Assembly (NCBI GenBank): GCA_007124075.1 | Contig: SLFV01000227.1 | Coordinates: 1 to 9,118, forward strand | Length of the DNA: 9,118 nt | DNA from: Roseimaritima sp. | GTDB taxonomy: Bacteria; Planctomycetota; Planctomycetia; Pirellulales; Pirellulaceae | Reading direction: 5' to 3' | Part shown: one piece after another, positions 1 through 7,076 of the stretch | How the letters are laid out: each line of letters starts with the position of its first letter | How positions within the stretch are numbered: the stretch's first letter is position 1 | Translations under genes and position numbers: made by a program | Notes under the pieces: generated by a model | Told to the model about the DNA's origin: nothing | Databases searched by the model: none | The model's input: only the letters and a program-made list of their open reading frames with translations

Positions 1-397
1 CACCGACACGAATATTCGCCCCGTCGGTTTTTCGCGGCTGCGCACCAGTTAAAAAGACCGACGCGCTGCGAGCGTGGTCGCCAGGGCCATCTCCATTGGC
101 ACGCCCCTTATCATGCGTCAGACCGCTCAACACCATCATGTCATCGCGAACGCCCGCCAGCGGTTCCAGAATGTAGGGCAAGTCAAAGCCAAAACCGGCT
201 CGCTTGGGTGTCCAGTCCGGCAGATGCACCCCATTGGGTACAAAAATGGCGGCCATCCGTTTTGGGGTGCTCGAATCCGCCACGGGAGTCGCCGCGAAGG
301 TCAATTGAGGACGGAGCGTTTCAAACGCAGGCAACCCCATCGCGACGCCCAGCCCACGTAATACCGTTCGTCGAGAAAGATTTTTCTGCTCGGACAT
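1..397 (-). CDS. DUF1552 family exported protein, N-terminal part (gene continues past the left edge)
   Basis: The first 132 residues are visible and the rest lies outside the window. The start has a twin-arginine look: LSRRTVLRGLG at residues 7-17, a short apolar stretch to about residue 28, then an Ala-rich region near 35-40, so export by Tat is likely. The mature part opens with RMAAIFVPNGVHLPDW (47-62), then a segment about 'D-DMMVLSGLTHD' and GDGPGDHARSASVFLTGAQP (102-121); these are hallmarks of DUF1552 proteins, which are abundant in Planctomycetes and have no assigned reaction. The start ATG (397-395) overlaps the TGA stop (399-397) of the upstream DUF1592-type cytochrome gene as TGATG. 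An AGGAG-type ribosome site lies about 9 bases upstream, so the two are almost certainly co-translated. Genes of this family regularly follow a DUF1592-type gene, which supports both calls. Function is unknown; a partner role with the cytochrome is inference. Confidence 0.9.
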   Translation of the reverse strand, partial: MSEQKNLSRRTVLRGLGVAMGLPAFETLRPQLTFAATPVADSSTPKRMAAIFVPNGVHLPDWTPKRAGFGFDLPYILEPLAGVRDDMMVLSGLTHDKGRANGDGPGDHARSASVFLTGAQPRKTDGANIRVG

Positions 398-2379
398 CAC
401 TCTTCTCCTGCCAACTGGCGATAAAGAAATGGATCGCTGCTAACGATCGCGGTTACCAACGCACTGAACCGGAAAGACTCCGCTTCCAATTGTTCCAAAA
501 TTTGGTTTACCGCACAACGATCTTGCGGGCCAAGTCCGCGTCCGAGCGCGTAGGTCAAAAATTTCTCGGTAAGACAACGGCAAAATGCCTCCCGACGGCT
601 ACCGGACAAAACTTGCATCAACTCCGCGGGTCCCGAAAAGGTTTGGTTGCCAGGCAATTCACCCGAAGGATCGATCGGGAACCTGCCGTCCAAGTCACGC
701 CACGCCCCGATCCCGTCAAAATTTTCAAGACCGAAACCGAGCGCATCCATTTGACGATGGCAAACCGCACAGGCGACATTGCTGCGATGCTGTTCCATCC
801 GCTCGCGGAGCGATCCCAGCGTTTCCGCTGATTCATCCAGTTCCTCTACCCCTGCGGGAGCCGGTGGCGGAGGCTCGCCCAGAATGTTGGTCAAAATCCA
901 CTGTCCTCGTTTCACCGGCGACGTGCGGGTGGGGTTGGATGTCAGCATCAGGACGCTGGCGTGTGTCAGAATACCACGACGCTGCGAGGGCAATTCAACA
1001 CGCTGAAATTCCTGCCCCCGCACCCCTTCCATCCCATAATGCCGCGCTAAACGCTCGTTGATGAACGACTCATCAGCCTGCAAGAAATCAAGCACACTGC
1101 GGTCTTCCCGCATCACCGAACTGAAAAACTGTTCGGTCTCCGCCCGCATCGCTGCTCGTAACTCCTCGTCAAATTCAGGATATTTCTCAGGATCGGGTGA
1201 CAATACGTCCACATCACGCAACTGCAACCACTGCCCTGCAAAATGATCCACCAGTGCCCTTGCTTTCGGATCAGCCAGCATACGTTGAACCTCAGAGGCC
1301 AAAACGGCAGGATCCCGCAAGGTCCCGGAAACGGCTACTTGGAATAACCGTTCGTCAGGCATGCTGCTCCACAAGAAATAGGACAGACGCGTCGCAACTT
1401 CATAATCGTTTAAGGGGCGAGACTGCAACGAGGCGTCTATTCGGTTTGGTTCGTTCCGCTGATAGGATTGGTCGTTTTCAATCCGAAATAAAAAATGGGG
1501 AGATGTCAGGATTGCTAGCATCGCAGTTTGCAGCGAGGAATTCTCCCACGCCTGCCCCACTTCACGCGGTGTTCCTGATGCGTCACGATTCCGGCGACGT
1601 TCTGTGTCCCGAGATTCCACTGCCCGGTCAGCCAATTGCATCAGTTTTTCCAGCTCCTGTTCGGTGATCGGTCGACGGAATGCGCGATTGGCTAATCTGC
1701 GAATATCCTTCGCTAAACCATCTCGACTGCTGCGGCCACGCCCATCTGGCAAGGCCGAATCACGCTCAACTATCTCCCGGCTCAGAGGATCGGCGAATAC
1801 CTGCAGCACGATTGACTCCGCAGCTTGCAGATACTTCTCCAGCAGAATCGGCGACATCGACAACACGTCCGCAATGTTGTCAAATCCATAGCCAACATCA
1901 TCCGAGGGAAAGTCATCCGCTGGCCGGAATTCGACTCCTAACAGATCGCGAATCGTATTGTTGTACTCATTGCGATTCAGCCGACGAATGGTAACCCGGC
2001 CGGGCGGTTGTGGCCCAGAGCAATCAAAAGACTCCAGCTCGGCGCGAATTGCGGCGCTGACGCGAGCAACCGTTTCCGGGTCGGGTTGCGGTTGATCGGC
2101 GGGCGGCATCTCTCGCTCCTGAATCACGCGCAACATTCGCTCCCACAACGCGAACTCCTCCTGAACATTTGAAGACTCCTGGTAGCGAAGCAAATTCAGA
2201 TCGGCTTCGGCGTCCTCCGCGTTGTGACATTCAACACAAAACTGCTTAAAGAAAGGAACAATCCGCGCGTGATACAAACGCTCCTGCTCCGCATCGGTCT
2301 GACCAAAAGCCTCTGAAAGCGAGAAACCGCCCAGTACGGCGATTACTCCAACGATTAGTCGTTTGTGATGAAAGTTCAT
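397..2379 (-). CDS. Planctomycete-type c-type cytochrome, PSCyt1-DUF1587-DUF1595-DUF1592-DUF1588-DUF1585 protein
   Basis: A complete 660-residue exported protein. Residues 1-26 look like a Sec signal peptide (basic start, apolar core, cleavage near AFG/Q). An N-terminal PSCyt1 domain carries a CxxCH haem site, C48-V-E-C51-H52. The following domains are recognised from familiar blocks: DUF1587 about 127-190 (RRLNRNEYNNTIRDLLG), DUF1595 about 222-285 (LANRAFRRPIT), DUF1592 about 322-450 (LNDYEVATRLSYFLWSSMPD), DUF1588 about 466-562 (RRGILTHASVLML), and DUF1585 about 580-655 (LTEKFLTYALGRG). A second CxxCH, C537-A-V-C540-H541, lies in DUF1588, so two haems c are possible. C120, C600, C602 and C622 are further cysteines. 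The region between DUF1587 and DUF1595 is short compared with the larger relatives that carry an insert there. It is the first gene of a pair with the DUF1552 gene. The ATG at 2379 has only a weak ribosome site (ATAGG). The reaction is unknown; an envelope redox or polysaccharide-related role is inference. Confidence 0.93.
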   Translation of the reverse strand: MNFHHKRLIVGVIAVLGGFSLSEAFGQTDAEQERLYHARIVPFFKQFCVECHNAEDAEADLNLLRYQESSNVQEEFALWERMLRVIQEREMPPADQPQPDPETVARVSAAIRAELESFDCSGPQPPGRVTIRRLNRNEYNNTIRDLLGVEFRPADDFPSDDVGYGFDNIADVLSMSPILLEKYLQAAESIVLQVFADPLSREIVERDSALPDGRGRSSRDGLAKDIRRLANRAFRRPITEQELEKLMQLADRAVESRDTERRRNRDASGTPREVGQAWENSSLQTAMLAILTSPHFLFRIENDQSYQRNEPNRIDASLQSRPLNDYEVATRLSYFLWSSMPDERLFQVAVSGTLRDPAVLASEVQRMLADPKARALVDHFAGQWLQLRDVDVLSPDPEKYPEFDEELRAAMRAETEQFFSSVMREDRSVLDFLQADESFINERLARHYGMEGVRGQEFQRVELPSQRRGILTHASVLMLTSNPTRTSPVKRGQWILTNILGEPPPPAPAGVEELDESAETLGSLRERMEQHRSNVACAVCHRQMDALGFGLENFDGIGAWRDLDGRFPIDPSGELPGNQTFSGPAELMQVLSGSRREAFCRCLTEKFLTYALGRGLGPQDRCAVNQILEQLEAESFRFSALVTAIVSSDPFLYRQLAGEE

Positions 2380-2633
2380 TTGCCTATGCGATTCTGTGCG
2401 TAAAGCGACGCCCGTTATGCTGAAACCCCTTCCGCTTCAGGAGGTTCCGCAAGCCAACCTGGCCTCACCATCCCCGACGGACAGCTCCGCTACCGCGGAC
2501 ATGCGAATTGTACCAATAACTCCAATGCTCGGCACTCGCAAATTTTGCCACCCCCCCATTTCGACGTAAAAATGGACACCCACCCGAACAATCGAACTAT
2601 CGGCTTACGTGCCACTGCGAGAAACGTCAGCCT

Positions 2634-2645
2634 AGGGGGCCCCCT
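2634..2645. repeat. Perfect 12-base GC palindrome (AGGGGGCCCCCT)
   Basis: The two halves AGGGGG and CCCCCT are exact reverse complements with no spacer. With no loop it would be a poor RNA hairpin and has no T-tract, so a terminator is unlikely. A protein-binding site or chance in a C-rich stretch are both possible. It lies 131 bases upstream of the cysC start. Confidence 0.4.
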
Positions 2646-2680
2646 CCATCGCGACGGCATTCATCCGCCTCCGATTCCGA

Positions 2681-2710
2681 CTGTCATTTCCCTGGGAAAT
2701 TCATTATGAT
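2681..2710 (+). promoter_or_regulatory. Candidate sigma70-type promoter for cysC
   Basis: A -10 hexamer TATGAT (2705-2710, one mismatch from TATAAT) is preceded, with an 18-base spacer, by CTGTCA (2681-2686, four of six matches to TTGACA). Transcription would start near 2717, leaving a leader of about 60 bases before the cysC ATG. The -10 match is good, the -35 match is modest, and planctomycete promoters are poorly defined, so this is a proposal. The spacer is almost filled by the dyad at 2686-2700. Confidence 0.35.
2686..2700. promoter_or_regulatory. Candidate operator: 15-base perfect dyad ATTTCCC-T-GGGAAAT
   Basis: Two exact 7-base inverted arms flank a single central T. The site lies between the candidate -35 and -10 hexamers of the cysC promoter, the position expected for a repressor that blocks polymerase. 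No T-tract follows, and a one-base loop rules out a simple RNA hairpin of this length. The binding protein is unknown. Confidence 0.35.
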
Positions 2711-2776
2711 TCAGCCCCACAGACGCACCGTCGCTGGCAAAAAACCTTCTTTTACGACCTGGATCGCAGACGTTTC

Positions 2777-3523
2777 ATGGCTACTGACTCCTCCACTCCG
2801 GATGCTTCGAGGCCACAGATTGTTTGGCACGATCATGTTGTCTCGCGGGGCGAACGCGAAAAATTACTAGGGCAACGCGGCTGCGTGGTCTGGTTTACGG
2901 GGCTTAGTGGCTGCGGGAAAAGCACAATTGCGAACGCCTTGGATCAGCAACTGTTTCAAGCGGGCGTTAAGTCTTACCTGCTCGATGGCGACAACATTCG
3001 CCATGGGTTGTGCGCGCCCGCAACGGTCCTAGCGGAAGAATACGGGCAGGAACTGGCCCAGCGCTTCGGGCTGGGCTTTGCCCCCGAAGACCGCGAAGAG
3101 AATATCCGTCGTATCGGTTCGGTCGCCCAGTTATTTGCTGCGGCGGGACTGATCACCCTTACGGCATTTGTCAGCCCTTACCGCCGAGACCGTTTACGCG
3201 TTCGCGAGTGGCTGCAGGCGCAAGGCCGCATAACCGATTTTGTGGAAGTTTTTGTGGATACACCCTTGGCGATTTGCGAACAGCGAGACCCGAAGGGGCT
3301 GTATCAAAAAGCCAGAGCCGGACTGATCCCTCATTTCACCGGAATCAGCGACCCCTATGAAGCTCCGGAAGCCCCTGAAATCCGCCTTGCAGCAGGTGAC
3401 GGCCGCACCCCAAGGGAACTGGCGGCAGAGGTCTTTCACTACTTGCGCGAAAACAAGTTCCTACTTGGCGAAAAACCACCAAGCGAAGCATCCCCATCGC
3501 CGGGAATCGATAATGGGGAATGA
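2777..3523 (+). CDS. cysC: Adenylylsulfate (APS) kinase
   Basis: It phosphorylates adenylylsulfate at the 3' position with ATP to make PAPS, the donor for sulfate reduction and for sulfotransferases; the enzyme is cytosolic. Visible motifs are the P-loop GLSGCGKST (42-50), the substrate block LLDGDNIRHGL (68-78) with D70, D72 and R75, GFAPEDREENIRR (100-112) with F101, R106 and N109, FVSPYRRDR (131-139) with the active-site-loop serine S133, and DPKGLYQKARAG (171-182) followed by FTGI and YEAPEAPEI. All are characteristic of CysC. Two oddities: about 17 extra residues (roughly 80-97) sit between HGL and the GF motif, where the E. coli enzyme has only four residues, and there is a polar tail after about 232. 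No ATP sulfurylase (cysD/cysN or sat) is beside it. The ATG at 2777 has no strong ribosome site. A PAPS role is secure from motifs; whether it serves assimilation or sulfation cannot be told. Confidence 0.95.
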   Translation: MATDSSTPDASRPQIVWHDHVVSRGEREKLLGQRGCVVWFTGLSGCGKSTIANALDQQLFQAGVKSYLLDGDNIRHGLCAPATVLAEEYGQELAQRFGLGFAPEDREENIRRIGSVAQLFAAAGLITLTAFVSPYRRDRLRVREWLQAQGRITDFVEVFVDTPLAICEQRDPKGLYQKARAGLIPHFTGISDPYEAPEAPEIRLAAGDGRTPRELAAEVFHYLRENKFLLGEKPPSEASPSPGIDNGE

Positions 3524-3559
3524 AACCCATGATCATCCCGTAACCCTGTCACCAACTCG

Positions 3560-4000
3560 CTAGTCGATCATCTCGAAAATCGCTTCCACCTCCACGGCGA
3601 CCCCTGTGGGGAGTTGAGCAAATCCCAATGCACTGCGAGCGTGATAACCGTCGGTGGTTTTCCCGAAGATTTCATGCAATAGGTCACTACAGCCGTTGAT
3701 CACCAAATGCTGCTCCTGAAAATCCTGGGACGAATTCACACATCCTAAGACTTTCAACACCCGCAGGCCATTTAATGTGCCGTGAAAGTTCCACACCGAC
3801 TGCAGAATTTTCACCGCACATTGACGTGCAGCCTGCTGTCCCTCCGAAACGCCAAGATCATCCCCAAGCTTGCCTTTGAGATCACTGACATGGCCCGAAG
3901 TTAGCAATTGCTTGCCAGACTTGACGACCATTGCAAGGTAGGCTGGCTCCTGGCTTTGAAATGAAATCCCCAACGCCTCCGCTCGTTCCTGCGGTGTCAT
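3560..4000 (-). CDS. RidA/YjgF/UK114 family protein
   Basis: A 146-residue protein if it begins at the ATG at 4000. The start MTPQERAEALGI is how the roughly 150-residue RidA subfamily usually begins, and purine-rich sequence (GAGAAAGCGAG) lies just upstream. The frame remains open to an ATG at 4063, which would add 21 residues, and an ATG at 4018 adds six; neither has a ribosome site. The C-terminal signature is clear: R122 in YHARSALGFAQLPTGVAVEVEA (119-140, described here by its key residues R122, P131, G133 and E139), matching the carboxylate-binding Arg and the Glu of E. coli RidA. The family includes enamine/imine deaminases that clear 2-aminoacrylate from PLP enzymes, but this longer subfamily is less well characterised, so the substrate is open. 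It is convergent with cysC (36-base gap) and divergent from the hydrolase gene. Confidence 0.85.
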   Translation of the reverse strand: MTPQERAEALGISFQSQEPAYLAMVVKSGKQLLTSGHVSDLKGKLGDDLGVSEGQQAARQCAVKILQSVWNFHGTLNGLRVLKVLGCVNSSQDFQEQHLVINGCSDLLHEIFGKTTDGYHARSALGFAQLPTGVAVEVEAIFEMID

Positions 4001-4123
4001 AAGCTCGCTTTCTCTCATTGGACTATAAAAAATGACCTGGTAGCCTGCCCCGCGCCGCAACATAAATTTGTACGCAAGATACAGTTTTTAATCAACAACA
4101 CTAAAAACCAACAGGGCCAGCTC
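4001..4123. promoter_or_regulatory. AT-rich divergent promoter region between ridA-like and hydrolase genes
   Basis: This gap must carry promoters for both flanking genes. On the minus strand TATAGT (4027-4022) resembles a -10 hexamer and would start transcription near 4015, just upstream of the preferred RidA start and inside the longer frame; I see no matching -35. On the plus strand TTGTAC (4068-4073) and TAATCA (4089-4094) are spaced by only 15 bases, so they are a weak pair. An AGGG ribosome site at 4113-4116 lies seven bases before the GTG start of the hydrolase. Confidence 0.3.
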
Positions 4124-5098
4124 GTGTTTCTGCTTCCCCACAAACCGCGAAGTATCTTATTGACGTTATACAGCGTCAATCTTTTTCTGCTTGGCTGCTG
4201 CGTCCAAGATGCTGCAGGCGACGATCACCCCGCGGGGGTTCGATTGCAGGCGGGGCAAGCTAGCGACGGTTCGCTCTGGATCAACGGTAACGGGGGGAGG
4301 ATTCGTCGCGACATACCCTATACCGCCAGAACTAATGCCCCCCAGACAGCGGACATGTACCTGCCGACCGATCATGCCGAAGCAGGTTATCCGATCGTGA
4401 TTGTCGTCCATGGTGGAGCATGGCGTGCTGGGGACAAATGGAATATTTCACGCTTCAGCTTCGAATTGGCGAAAATGGGAATCGCGTCGCTGGCCATCAA
4501 TTATCGCCTAGCCCCAGAACACCGTTTTCCGGCGCAAATGGACGATCTTCGTGACGCCCTCTGCTGGGTCGCTGACAACGCAGTCAAGTACGACCTTGCC
4601 CCCCAGCGGATTGGCATGTTCGGCTACTCGGCAGGCGCTCACATGGCCTGCTTGCTTGGCACGTTGAATGATCAGCCCATTGCACAACAACGGCTAGCGA
4701 GCGCTTGGGCGGCAGACGACCCTCGCTGGCGGAAACTCCCCAGCGTCCGGGCGATCGTGGCGGGTGCCCCACCCTGCGACTTTCGCGAAATGCCAGCCGA
4801 TAACCAGACGCTCGCTTATTTCCTCGGGGGATCGCGGAAGCAATTTCCGCAGCGCTACGCAGCAGCCTCGCCGGCCTCCTTTGTTTCTGCGGGAGATGTG
4901 CCGACACTGTATGTTCACGGCGATCGCGATCTGATTGTTCCCTACTCCTCGTCGCGGCAGTTATTTCAACGGCAACAGGATGCGGGGGTCTGTAGTGAAT
5001 ATTTAACGCTTTCCGGTGGCGGTCATATTTCCACCTACCTAAGCCCCCAGCTAAAGCGAGCGGTGGTGCAGTATCTTCATTTTCAGCTTACAAAATAG
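4124..5098 (+). CDS. Alpha/beta-hydrolase (esterase/lipase type), probable lipoprotein
   Basis: A 324-residue hydrolase of the carboxylesterase/BD-FAE type. It starts at GTG 4124, with AGGG seven bases upstream. Residues 1-24 form a signal peptide ending in a lipobox L22-L23-G24-C25, so the mature protein is probably lipid-anchored on the envelope; a second Cys follows at 26. The fold begins after about residue 75. The oxyanion-hole motif HGGAW is at 96-100, the substrate-pocket block NYRLAPEHRFPAQMDD at 126-141, the nucleophile S169 in G-Y-S-A-G (167-171), the likely acid D269 in HGDRDLIVP (265-273), and the His H301 in GGGHIS (298-303). The full triad is therefore present. The substrate is not evident; acetylated or feruloylated polysaccharide is a reasonable guess for a planctomycete but is inference. 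It is divergent from the RidA-like gene and converges on accC with a 36-base gap. Confidence 0.88.
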   Translation: MFLLPHKPRSILLTLYSVNLFLLGCCVQDAAGDDHPAGVRLQAGQASDGSLWINGNGGRIRRDIPYTARTNAPQTADMYLPTDHAEAGYPIVIVVHGGAWRAGDKWNISRFSFELAKMGIASLAINYRLAPEHRFPAQMDDLRDALCWVADNAVKYDLAPQRIGMFGYSAGAHMACLLGTLNDQPIAQQRLASAWAADDPRWRKLPSVRAIVAGAPPCDFREMPADNQTLAYFLGGSRKQFPQRYAAASPASFVSAGDVPTLYVHGDRDLIVPYSSSRQLFQRQQDAGVCSEYLTLSGGGHISTYLSPQLKRAVVQYLHFQLTK

Positions 5099-5134
5099 AA
5101 TCGCCGGGTCCGAAAACCCCTAGCGTCCCAAAGA

Positions 5135-6478
5135 TCAAGCGTTGAATTCGCGATCGACGAAGGTCGTGTCGCATGCCCCTTGCAGAAATTCCGGATGCTG
5201 CAAGACGCGATCATGGAAAGCCGCCGTGGTGCTGATTCCCTGGATCGACAATTCGCTCAGTGCCCGCCTCATCGTTGCGATGGCTTGTTCGCGAGTTGGC
5301 CGATGCACGATCAATTTGCCGATCATCGAGTCGTAGTAGGGTGAAACGTTGTAGCCAGCGTAAGCGTGGGAGTCGAAGCGAACTCCCAACCCACCAGGAG
5401 CAAACATCGATTGGATCTTACCGGGATGCGGTTGGAAATTTCGATCAGGGTTTTCCGCATTAATCCGACATTCGATCGCCGCGCCGATGCAAGGGATTTG
5501 ATCCTGGGAAAGGGATAAATTTTCTCCGGCAGCAATCAAGATCTGCTGCTTGATGAGATCAATTCCCGTAATCATCTCCGTTACGGGATGTTCGACCTGG
5601 ATTCGAGCATTGACCTCGATGAGATAGAAATTGAAATTCTTGTCAACAATAAACTCAACGGTCCCCGCATTGGTGTACTCCGCAGCTTTGCACATCTTTA
5701 CCGCAGCCTCGCAGATGGCGAGCCGTTTATCCGTGGGTAACGACGGACTGGGGGCTTCCTCAATCAATTTCTGGTGACGACGTTGTACACTGCAGTCCCG
5801 CTCGTGGCAGTGGACGATATTGCCATGGTGGTCAGCGAGGATCTGAACCTCAATGTGACGCGGCTTTTCAATGTACTTCTCCAGATATACCGCGCCATTG
5901 CCAAACGCCGCTTGAGCTTCCGTTTGTGCCTGCTGCAAGGCGGTTTTTAGGACCAGTTCATTTGCGGCAACTCGCATCCCTTTACCGCCCCCACCAGCGG
6001 TCGCTTTGATCAAAACCGGAAATCCAATTTCCTTGGCCACACGGACGGCTTCGTCTTCCGATTCAATCAGACCATCGCTTCCTGGAACGACGGGTACCCC
6101 CGCAGCAATCGCAAGTTCGCGCGCGGCGTTCTTGTCTCCCAGCCGATCCATGGCTTGGGGGGTTGGTCCAATGAAATCAATCTCGCAACTGCGACAAACA
6201 TCGTTGAAGTGCGAATTCTCCGCTAGGAAACCGTAACCGGGATGAATCGCGTCAACGTTTCCTAATTCCGCGGCACTGATGATGCGATCGATCCGCAAAT
6301 AACTGTCCGCACTACGTGACGGCCCGATGCAATACGCTTCGTCAGCAAAGCGAACATGAGCCGAATCAGCATCAGCTTGACTGTAAACCGCGACGGATTG
6401 AATCCCCAATTCACGGCAAGCCCGGATGACACGGAGTGCTATTTCGCCACGATTAGCGATCAAGATTCGGTTGTACAT
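5135..6478 (-). CDS. accC: Acetyl-CoA carboxylase, biotin carboxylase subunit
   Basis: This 447-residue enzyme uses ATP and bicarbonate to carboxylate the biotin on AccB, the first half-reaction of malonyl-CoA synthesis in the cytosol. Its length matches the usual stand-alone AccC of about 450 residues. The N-terminal domain begins [17 protein letters not shown]. The ATP-grasp region includes K116, K158, the Gly-rich loop AGGGGKGMR (161-169), H208 in KPRHIEVQ, and E275. The catalytic block [14 protein letters not shown] (288-301) carries E288, N290, R292, Q294, V295 and E296, and R338 follows; these fall at the same numbers as in E. coli AccC. All key residues are present. It is the last gene of the run with accB 53 bases upstream. 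No Shine-Dalgarno sequence is visible before ATG 6478, so translation may rely on readthrough from accB or on leader-independent initiation. I see no strong terminator in the 36 bases beyond its stop. Confidence 0.97.
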   Translation of the reverse strand: MYNRILIANRGEIALRVIRACRELGIQSVAVYSQADADSAHVRFADEAYCIGPSRSADSYLRIDRIISAAELGNVDAIHPGYGFLAENSHFNDVCRSCEIDFIGPTPQAMDRLGDKNAARELAIAAGVPVVPGSDGLIESEDEAVRVAKEIGFPVLIKATAGGGGKGMRVAANELVLKTALQQAQTEAQAAFGNGAVYLEKYIEKPRHIEVQILADHHGNIVHCHERDCSVQRRHQKLIEEAPSPSLPTDKRLAICEAAVKMCKAAEYTNAGTVEFIVDKNFNFYLIEVNARIQVEHPVTEMITGIDLIKQQILIAAGENLSLSQDQIPCIGAAIECRINAENPDRNFQPHPGKIQSMFAPGGLGVRFDSHAYAGYNVSPYYDSMIGKLIVHRPTREQAIATMRRALSELSIQGISTTAAFHDRVLQHPEFLQGACDTTFVDREFNA

Positions 6479-6531
6479 GAATGTCAGGAGTAAGAAGGGG
6501 TTGCCTTGAAAAGGTTCGCGCTATCGATCAT

Positions 6532-7020
6532 CTACGAACCCGAGGTGTCAACTTTGAACAACGGCTTGTCAAAATCGACCGGCTGACCGTCTTCGACCAA
6601 GACCGCTACGATTTTTCCATTAACTTCCGCAGGTATTTCATTGAACACCTTCATCGCCTCGACGATACAAACCACAGTTTCCTGCGAGACGGCCGAACCG
6701 ACCGAGACGAAGGGAGAGGCATCGGGTTTGGGCCGAGCATAGAACGTGCCGACCATCGGTGAATTGATGGTAACGATATTGGGGCCATCACCCGCCACAG
6801 TGGTGGGGGATGCAACCGGTGCCGCTGGAATGGGTGCCGCCCCGGCTGTGCCCGTAGGCATCGTCAGGGGGGAGGTGCCAGCGCGCTTCAGGCTGATTCG
6901 CTCGGAATCCTGCTGAAGCTCAATTTCCGCAAGATCATGCTCTTCCATCAGCTCGATTAATGTTCTTAAACGACCGATTTCAAACACGCTGCCCGACTGG
7001 GGGGTTCCGCCTTTGCTCAT
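6532..7020 (-). CDS. accB: Acetyl-CoA carboxylase, biotin carboxyl carrier protein
   Basis: A 162-residue carrier whose biotin shuttles carboxyl groups from AccC to the carboxyltransferase. An N-terminal helix region (12-45, [21 protein letters not shown]) is the usual AccB start and is thought to contact AccC. A flexible Ala/Pro/Thr-rich linker follows (about 48-80), then the biotinyl domain (82-157). Biotin would attach at K124 in the motif E-A-M-K-V. The 'thumb' segment specific to bacterial AccB is present at [10 protein letters not shown] (96-105), which separates it from other lipoyl or biotinyl domains. The residue after the Lys is Val, where Met is more usual. No ribosome site is visible before the ATG at 7020. 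It lies between the peptidase gene (56-base gap) and accC (53-base gap), the usual accBC order. Confidence 0.96.
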   Translation of the reverse strand: MSKGGTPQSGSVFEIGRLRTLIELMEEHDLAEIELQQDSERISLKRAGTSPLTMPTGTAGAAPIPAAPVASPTTVAGDGPNIVTINSPMVGTFYARPKPDASPFVSVGSAVSQETVVCIVEAMKVFNEIPAEVNGKIVAVLVEDGQPVDFDKPLFKVDTSGS

Positions 7021-7076
7021 ACGACGCTGGCTCGTTGTGTCAAATTGAAGGAAAGACCAATTACGATTGACAAGTT

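Larger units (their letters stand above)
2380..2776. other. Divergent intergenic region, 397 bases, no convincing gene
   Basis: This gap separates two divergent genes, the cytochrome gene on the minus strand and cysC on the plus strand. I see no tRNA-like or conserved RNA structure. What stands out is a 12-base perfect palindrome at 2634-2645, a 15-base dyad at 2686-2700, and a good -10 hexamer at 2705-2710; these have their own entries. A short open frame of 54 codons begins with the ATG at 2706 and overlaps the start of cysC in another frame; it has no ribosome site and I do not call it. The cytochrome gene must be driven from the left half of this gap, but I could not pick a credible promoter for it. 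Confidence 0.7.

Noticed and set aside
208..1061. Long plus-strand open frames opposite the cytochrome and DUF1552 genes (for example 208-831 and 585-1061)
   Set aside because: They lie antisense to secure genes, contain no recognisable domain, and have Arg/Ser/Pro-rich composition expected of shadow frames.
2424..2446. Imperfect inverted repeat AACCCCTT/AGGAGGTT upstream of the cytochrome gene
   Set aside because: It needs one mismatch and one G-T pair in eight positions; not distinguishable from chance.
2706..2870. A 54-codon open frame starting at the ATG at 2706 and running into cysC in another frame
   Set aside because: No ribosome site, unremarkable basic composition, overlap with a secure gene, and its ATG coincides with the candidate -10 hexamer.
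3513..3545. Possible hairpins (ATGGG/CCCAT and GGGAATGA/TCATCCC) between cysC and the RidA-like gene
   Set aside because: Stems are short or bulged and no T-tract follows on either strand, so a terminator is not supported.
4001..4063. N-terminal extension of 21 residues on the RidA-like protein
   Set aside because: The extension does not resemble the family start, has no ribosome site, and overlaps a TATAGT element; the ATG at 4000 fits better.
5099..5134. GGGT/ACCC mini-hairpin between the convergent hydrolase and accC genes
   Set aside because: Only four base pairs and no T-tract; too weak to call a terminator.
7038..7043. A perfect TTGACA on the minus strand just upstream of accB
   Set aside because: A -10 element at proper spacing would fall on the accB start codon, and the hexamer there does not match; it is probably chance.
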